Assembly (NCBI GenBank): GCA_910579105.1
Contig: CAJTRT010000050.1
Span: 1 to 15,467 of the forward strand
DNA: 15,467 nt
Origin: an uncultured Muribaculaceae bacterium
Lineage (GTDB): Bacteria; Bacteroidota; Bacteroidia; Bacteroidales; Muribaculaceae
Reading direction: 5' to 3'
Under the pieces are notes generated by a model. That model saw only the letters and a list, made by a program, of their open reading frames with translations. It was not told the DNA's origin and searched no databases. Shown here piece by piece: positions 12,722-15,467 of the stretch; the stretch's first letter is position 1, and every line of letters starts with the position of its first letter. A program made the translations under genes and the position numbers.

Positions 12722-15088
12722 ATGGAAAAGAACAATCCCGACATAATTGATTTCAGCGCCGTGCTGCGCGACTACCGCAAGCATTGGTACTGGTTCGTGA
12801 TCTCGCTTTTTGTCTGCGGCATGATCGGCCTGTGGCTGTGCTCGCGCCACAAGAACATCCACACGATAGCCGCGTCCGTGCTCATCGACAAGGACGCCGC
12901 AAACGGCGGCATCCCGTCTATCGACTTCGAAAGCCTTATCAGCGGCTCCAGCGAGGTCGACAACGAGGTGTACCTGATCTCATCCCACTCCATCTATGTG
13001 GAGGCCGCCCAGGCCCTGGGCCTTGACCGCAAACGCTACATCAAGGAGGGGATACGCCTGATCAACTACAAATTCGATGACTATCCCATCGACGTGGCCC
13101 CCCCGGCCGAATTCTCCGACACCACCACGAAAGCCCTCACCTTCAAGGCGAAAATCAACAAGGAAGGAATAGCGGACTACATAAAGGTGATCGACGACGG
13201 ATCCACCATAGCCGAGAAAAAGAACGTCGCGCTTCCCGCTGTCATGGAAACGGAATTCGGCGACTTCTCTGTCGGCAAGACCGACGATTTCGGGAAAGAG
13301 GAACTTCCGTTTACCTTCATAGAGATTGTCACGAGCTATCACAGCGCGGCTGAGGACATCGACGAGGACATAAACGCCTATCTTCCCAGCAAAAAAGCCA
13401 ACGTCATAGGCCTCGAATACAAGACGGCCTACCCCGCTTTCGGCAAACAACTGCTGAACACCATCATAGAGAAATATAACGAGCGCGCGATCCGCGACAA
13501 GAACGTGCAGGGCGAAAAGACCCTGAAATTCCTTGACGGCCGCATCGCTCTGCTCCGCGACCAGCTCGGCGAGACCGAGCGGGAGCTCCAGTCGTTCAAG
13601 GAGGACAAGGGAATCGTCGACTTCAAGGCCGAGGCCCAGTACAACCTCGAGATGAAGGGACAGGTGGCCAGGGAACTGATCACGGCCCAGACAGACCTCG
13701 AGGTCGTAAAACTCGCCCGCGAATTCCTTTCCACGCCCGGCAACGAATACCAGCTCGTACCATATACCCCCGTATCGGCATCAAAGCAGCCGGGCGGAGG
13801 CGACGGACTCACCGAGATGATAACCCAGTATAACAAGCTGATTATCGAACGTATGGCGATCGCGTCAAACGCCAAGAGCGAGAACTCGGCGCTCAGACGC
13901 ATGAACGAGCAGCTCGACGCGATGCGGGCCAACATCCTTTCCACTCTGTCGAAGAGCGAGGAGTCGGCAAAACTGGTGGTAAGCGAGATGCGCTCCCAGA
14001 TGGACAACGCCGAAAACCGCCTTGGCGGCATGCCTGCCAAGGAACGCGAATACGTCAACATAGAGCGCGACCGCAAGCTGAACCAGGAGATATACCTCTT
14101 CATGCTCAAACACCGCGAGGAAACCGCCATCATGATCGCCAACGCCGTGTCGAAAGGCATCGTGATCGACGAGGCATACCAGATGCGCGAGCCCGTCAAC
14201 ATGGGCAAGAAAGGAATCCTGGCCATAGCCTTGATGTTCGGGCTGTTCATACCGCTTATCGGCATCTACCTCCGTCGCATGCTCCGCTCCAAGGTGTCGG
14301 AACGCGAGGAGGTCGAGGCGCTGGCCGCGCCGCCGGTGCTCGGCGAGGTCTGCACCTCGCGCCTGGGCAAAGCACTGGTATGCACGCCCAACAGCAACTC
14401 CTCGGCAGCCGAACTTTTCCGCCTGATCAGGGCAAACCTGCAATTCATCCTGACGCAGAACGACGACAAGGTAGTGCTCGTGACCTCCTCGCGTCCCGGC
14501 GAAGGAAAATCGTTCGTATCAATCAACACCGCCGCCTCCCTGTCGCTGCTCGGCAAGAAAGTCCTGCTGGTCGGCGCCGACATACGCAAGCCGCGTCTTT
14601 CGGAATACCTCGGCATACACGCTCAGAAGGGGCTCACCAACTATCTGGCCAACGATTCCGTCTCGATGGACGACGTTATCTGCCGTCACCCGCTGGAGCT
14701 GAAAGACCTCGACATTGTTGTCGCCGGCGCCGTGCCACCCAACCCCTCGGAACTCCTCCTGAGCAAGCGCGTCGACCAGTTCTTCCAGGAAGCGCGCAAA
14801 CTGTATGACTACATAATTATTGATACGGCGCCTCTGGGCATAGTGTCGGACACATTCTCGCTGGCCCGCGTGGCGAACGCATCAATCTACGTCACCCGCC
14901 TGAACGTCACCCTCAAAAAAGACATACGCTTCATCAACACCGTCTTCGAGGAGAAACGCCTGCCGAGGATGAACGTCGTCATCAACGGCACCACCTCGTT
15001 CCACCGCTACGGCTACGGCGAGGGAGAGGCAGGCTCCTTTGGCAAAAGCGCGCGGAAACGCGCCTGGTGGCAGATCTGGAAAAAGTAA
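12722..15088 (+). CDS. Wzc-like polysaccharide co-polymerase / tyrosine kinase
   Basis: The 788-residue inner-membrane protein should control chain length and export of the polysaccharide with the Wza-like lipoprotein. Layout: short cytoplasmic end, TM1 at about 22-40, a long Wzz/GNVR periplasmic domain with coiled-coil stretches (about 265-300 and 385-450), TM2 at about 499-518, then a bacterial tyrosine-kinase ATPase. ATPase motifs: AAELFRLIRANLQF before Walker A SSRPGEGKS (589-597, K596); Walker A' VLLVGADIRKP (D620); Walker B YIIIDTAP (D701). The kinase is fused to the co-polymerase, as in proteobacterial Wzc. The C-terminal tail has only two tyrosines (Y763 and Y765, in HRYGYGEGE) where many BY-kinases have a longer Tyr cluster for autophosphorylation. 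A Lys/Arg/Trp-rich end (KRAWWQIWKK) closes the protein. The next membrane-protein gene begins 31 nt downstream. Confidence 0.92.
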   Translation: MEKNNPDIIDFSAVLRDYRKHWYWFVISLFVCGMIGLWLCSRHKNIHTIAASVLIDKDAANGGIPSIDFESLISGSSEVDNEVYLISSHSIYVEAAQALGLDRKRYIKEGIRLINYKFDDYPIDVAPPAEFSDTTTKALTFKAKINKEGIADYIKVIDDGSTIAEKKNVALPAVMETEFGDFSVGKTDDFGKEELPFTFIEIVTSYHSAAEDIDEDINAYLPSKKANVIGLEYKTAYPAFGKQLLNTIIEKYNERAIRDKNVQGEKTLKFLDGRIALLRDQLGETERELQSFKEDKGIVDFKAEAQYNLEMKGQVARELITAQTDLEVVKLAREFLSTPGNEYQLVPYTPVSASKQPGGGDGLTEMITQYNKLIIERMAIASNAKSENSALRRMNEQLDAMRANILSTLSKSEESAKLVVSEMRSQMDNAENRLGGMPAKEREYVNIERDRKLNQEIYLFMLKHREETAIMIANAVSKGIVIDEAYQMREPVNMGKKGILAIALMFGLFIPLIGIYLRRMLRSKVSEREEVEALAAPPVLGEVCTSRLGKALVCTPNSNSSAAELFRLIRANLQFILTQNDDKVVLVTSSRPGEGKSFVSINTAASLSLLGKKVLLVGADIRKPRLSEYLGIHAQKGLTNYLANDSVSMDDVICRHPLELKDLDIVVAGAVPPNPSELLLSKRVDQFFQEARKLYDYIIIDTAPLGIVSDTFSLARVANASIYVTRLNVTLKKDIRFINTVFEEKRLPRMNVVINGTTSFHRYGYGEGEAGSFGKSARKRAWWQIWKK

Positions 15089-15119
15089 TAGTCCGAATCA
15101 GACGAGCTGACTGACAACG

Positions 15120-15467
15120 ATGTTCTCCGCCACGACTCATACCGATAGCGGCTCCTCCCTGCCAGCGACCGGGGGGAGGCGCCGCTATTTCCACGCCCCG
15201 AACGGGTGGGGAGGACCGGTATTGTTCATGTTGTCGATGGTGGCCGTCGGCCTTAGTTTCTATCCCGCATGGCTCGTGGTGCTCGCCATGCTTCTGCATC
15301 GGTTCAAGACCGACCGCTACGAGGCCCTGATCATGCTGCTTATCGCGCTGGGCGGCTACGGATTCAGGCAAGGTCCCACACTTATCGAGTGCTCGATAAT
15401 ATTCGCGGTAGCCATACCGTTGATTTTCCTCATGCGCAAGACCATTGTGGCGAAACGCACGCTGGTA
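15120..15467 (+). CDS. Multi-pass membrane protein of the exopolysaccharide locus, 3' end outside window
   Basis: The frame is open for 116 codons from ATG 15120 to the window edge without a stop. After a polar N-terminus of about 33 residues there are hydrophobic segments GPVLFMLSMVAVGLSF, AWLVVLAMLL, ALIMLLIALGGYGF and IIFAVAIPLIFLM, separated by short basic loops (HRFKTDR, MRKTIVAKR). The position right after the Wzc-like gene and the closely packed helices suggest an O-antigen polymerase/ligase-type (Wzy/WaaL-like) protein, but the conserved later part of that family is not in the window. The complementary strand has an open frame here (14982-15371) that looks like a shadow. Confidence 0.65.
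   Translation, partial: MFSATTHTDSGSSLPATGGRRRYFHAPNGWGGPVLFMLSMVAVGLSFYPAWLVVLAMLLHRFKTDRYEALIMLLIALGGYGFRQGPTLIECSIIFAVAIPLIFLMRKTIVAKRTLV

Noticed and set aside
14982..15371. Minus-strand 129-residue frame opposite the end of the Wzc-like gene and the next gene
   Set aside because: Both plus-strand genes are well supported here; the minus frame is low in hydrophobic pattern and spans two genes.
1..15467. tRNA genes, CRISPR arrays, insertion sequences or prophage genes
   Set aside because: I saw no cloverleaf with a CCA-type end, no regularly spaced repeats, and no transposase or integrase motifs.

Overview
The window looks like a chromosomal segment of a GC-rich gut Bacteroidales, most likely of the Muribaculaceae. 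Seen in the sequence: the -7 box TAnnTTTG typical of Bacteroidetes sits in front of several genes; there is a regulator built like the hybrid two-component systems (HTCS) of this phylum; a secreted protein ends in a Bacteroidales C-terminal sorting-type domain; and Wza/Wzc-like exopolysaccharide genes are present. The family-level placement is an inference from gene content and GC-richness.

Left arm (1-3433): two secreted proteins on the minus strand. The first is cut by the window edge and carries two LamG-like (concanavalin A-like) regions. The second is a 391-residue protein of unknown function with a signal peptide and a C-terminal sorting-type domain. A strong GC hairpin lies between them. 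A good promoter and a leader of about 200 nt precede the second.

Sialidase/regulator block (3434-8163, plus strand): a complete GH33 sialidase with its own promoter is followed after 54 nt by an HTCS-like regulator. The regulator has three notable traits. Its reading frame is broken by an apparent one-base loss near 5350. Its histidine kinase part has Asn in place of the phospho-acceptor His and lacks the ATP-binding domain altogether. Its receiver domain is degenerate, whereas the AraC-type DNA-binding domain looks intact. A perfect 26-bp palindrome lies in its signal-peptide codons. It may be a membrane-tethered, phosphorylation-independent regulator of sialic-acid use, or a decaying gene.

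Housekeeping block (8160-10848): 5'-methylthioadenosine/S-adenosylhomocysteine nucleosidase (mtnN, minus), a six-TM DUF308/HdeD-like membrane protein (plus), a cytidylate-kinase-like protein (minus) that overlaps it tail to tail by 78 bp, the signal recognition particle RNA (plus) with a clear promoter and oligo-T terminator, and a SemiSWEET/PQ-loop protein whose start codon follows the SRP RNA T-run by only three bases.

Right arm (10880-15467, plus strand): a WYL-domain transcriptional regulator, then the start of an exopolysaccharide/capsule locus: Wza-like outer-membrane lipoprotein, Wzc-like polysaccharide co-polymerase/tyrosine kinase, and the first 116 codons of a multi-pass membrane protein that may be a polymerase or ligase of the same pathway.
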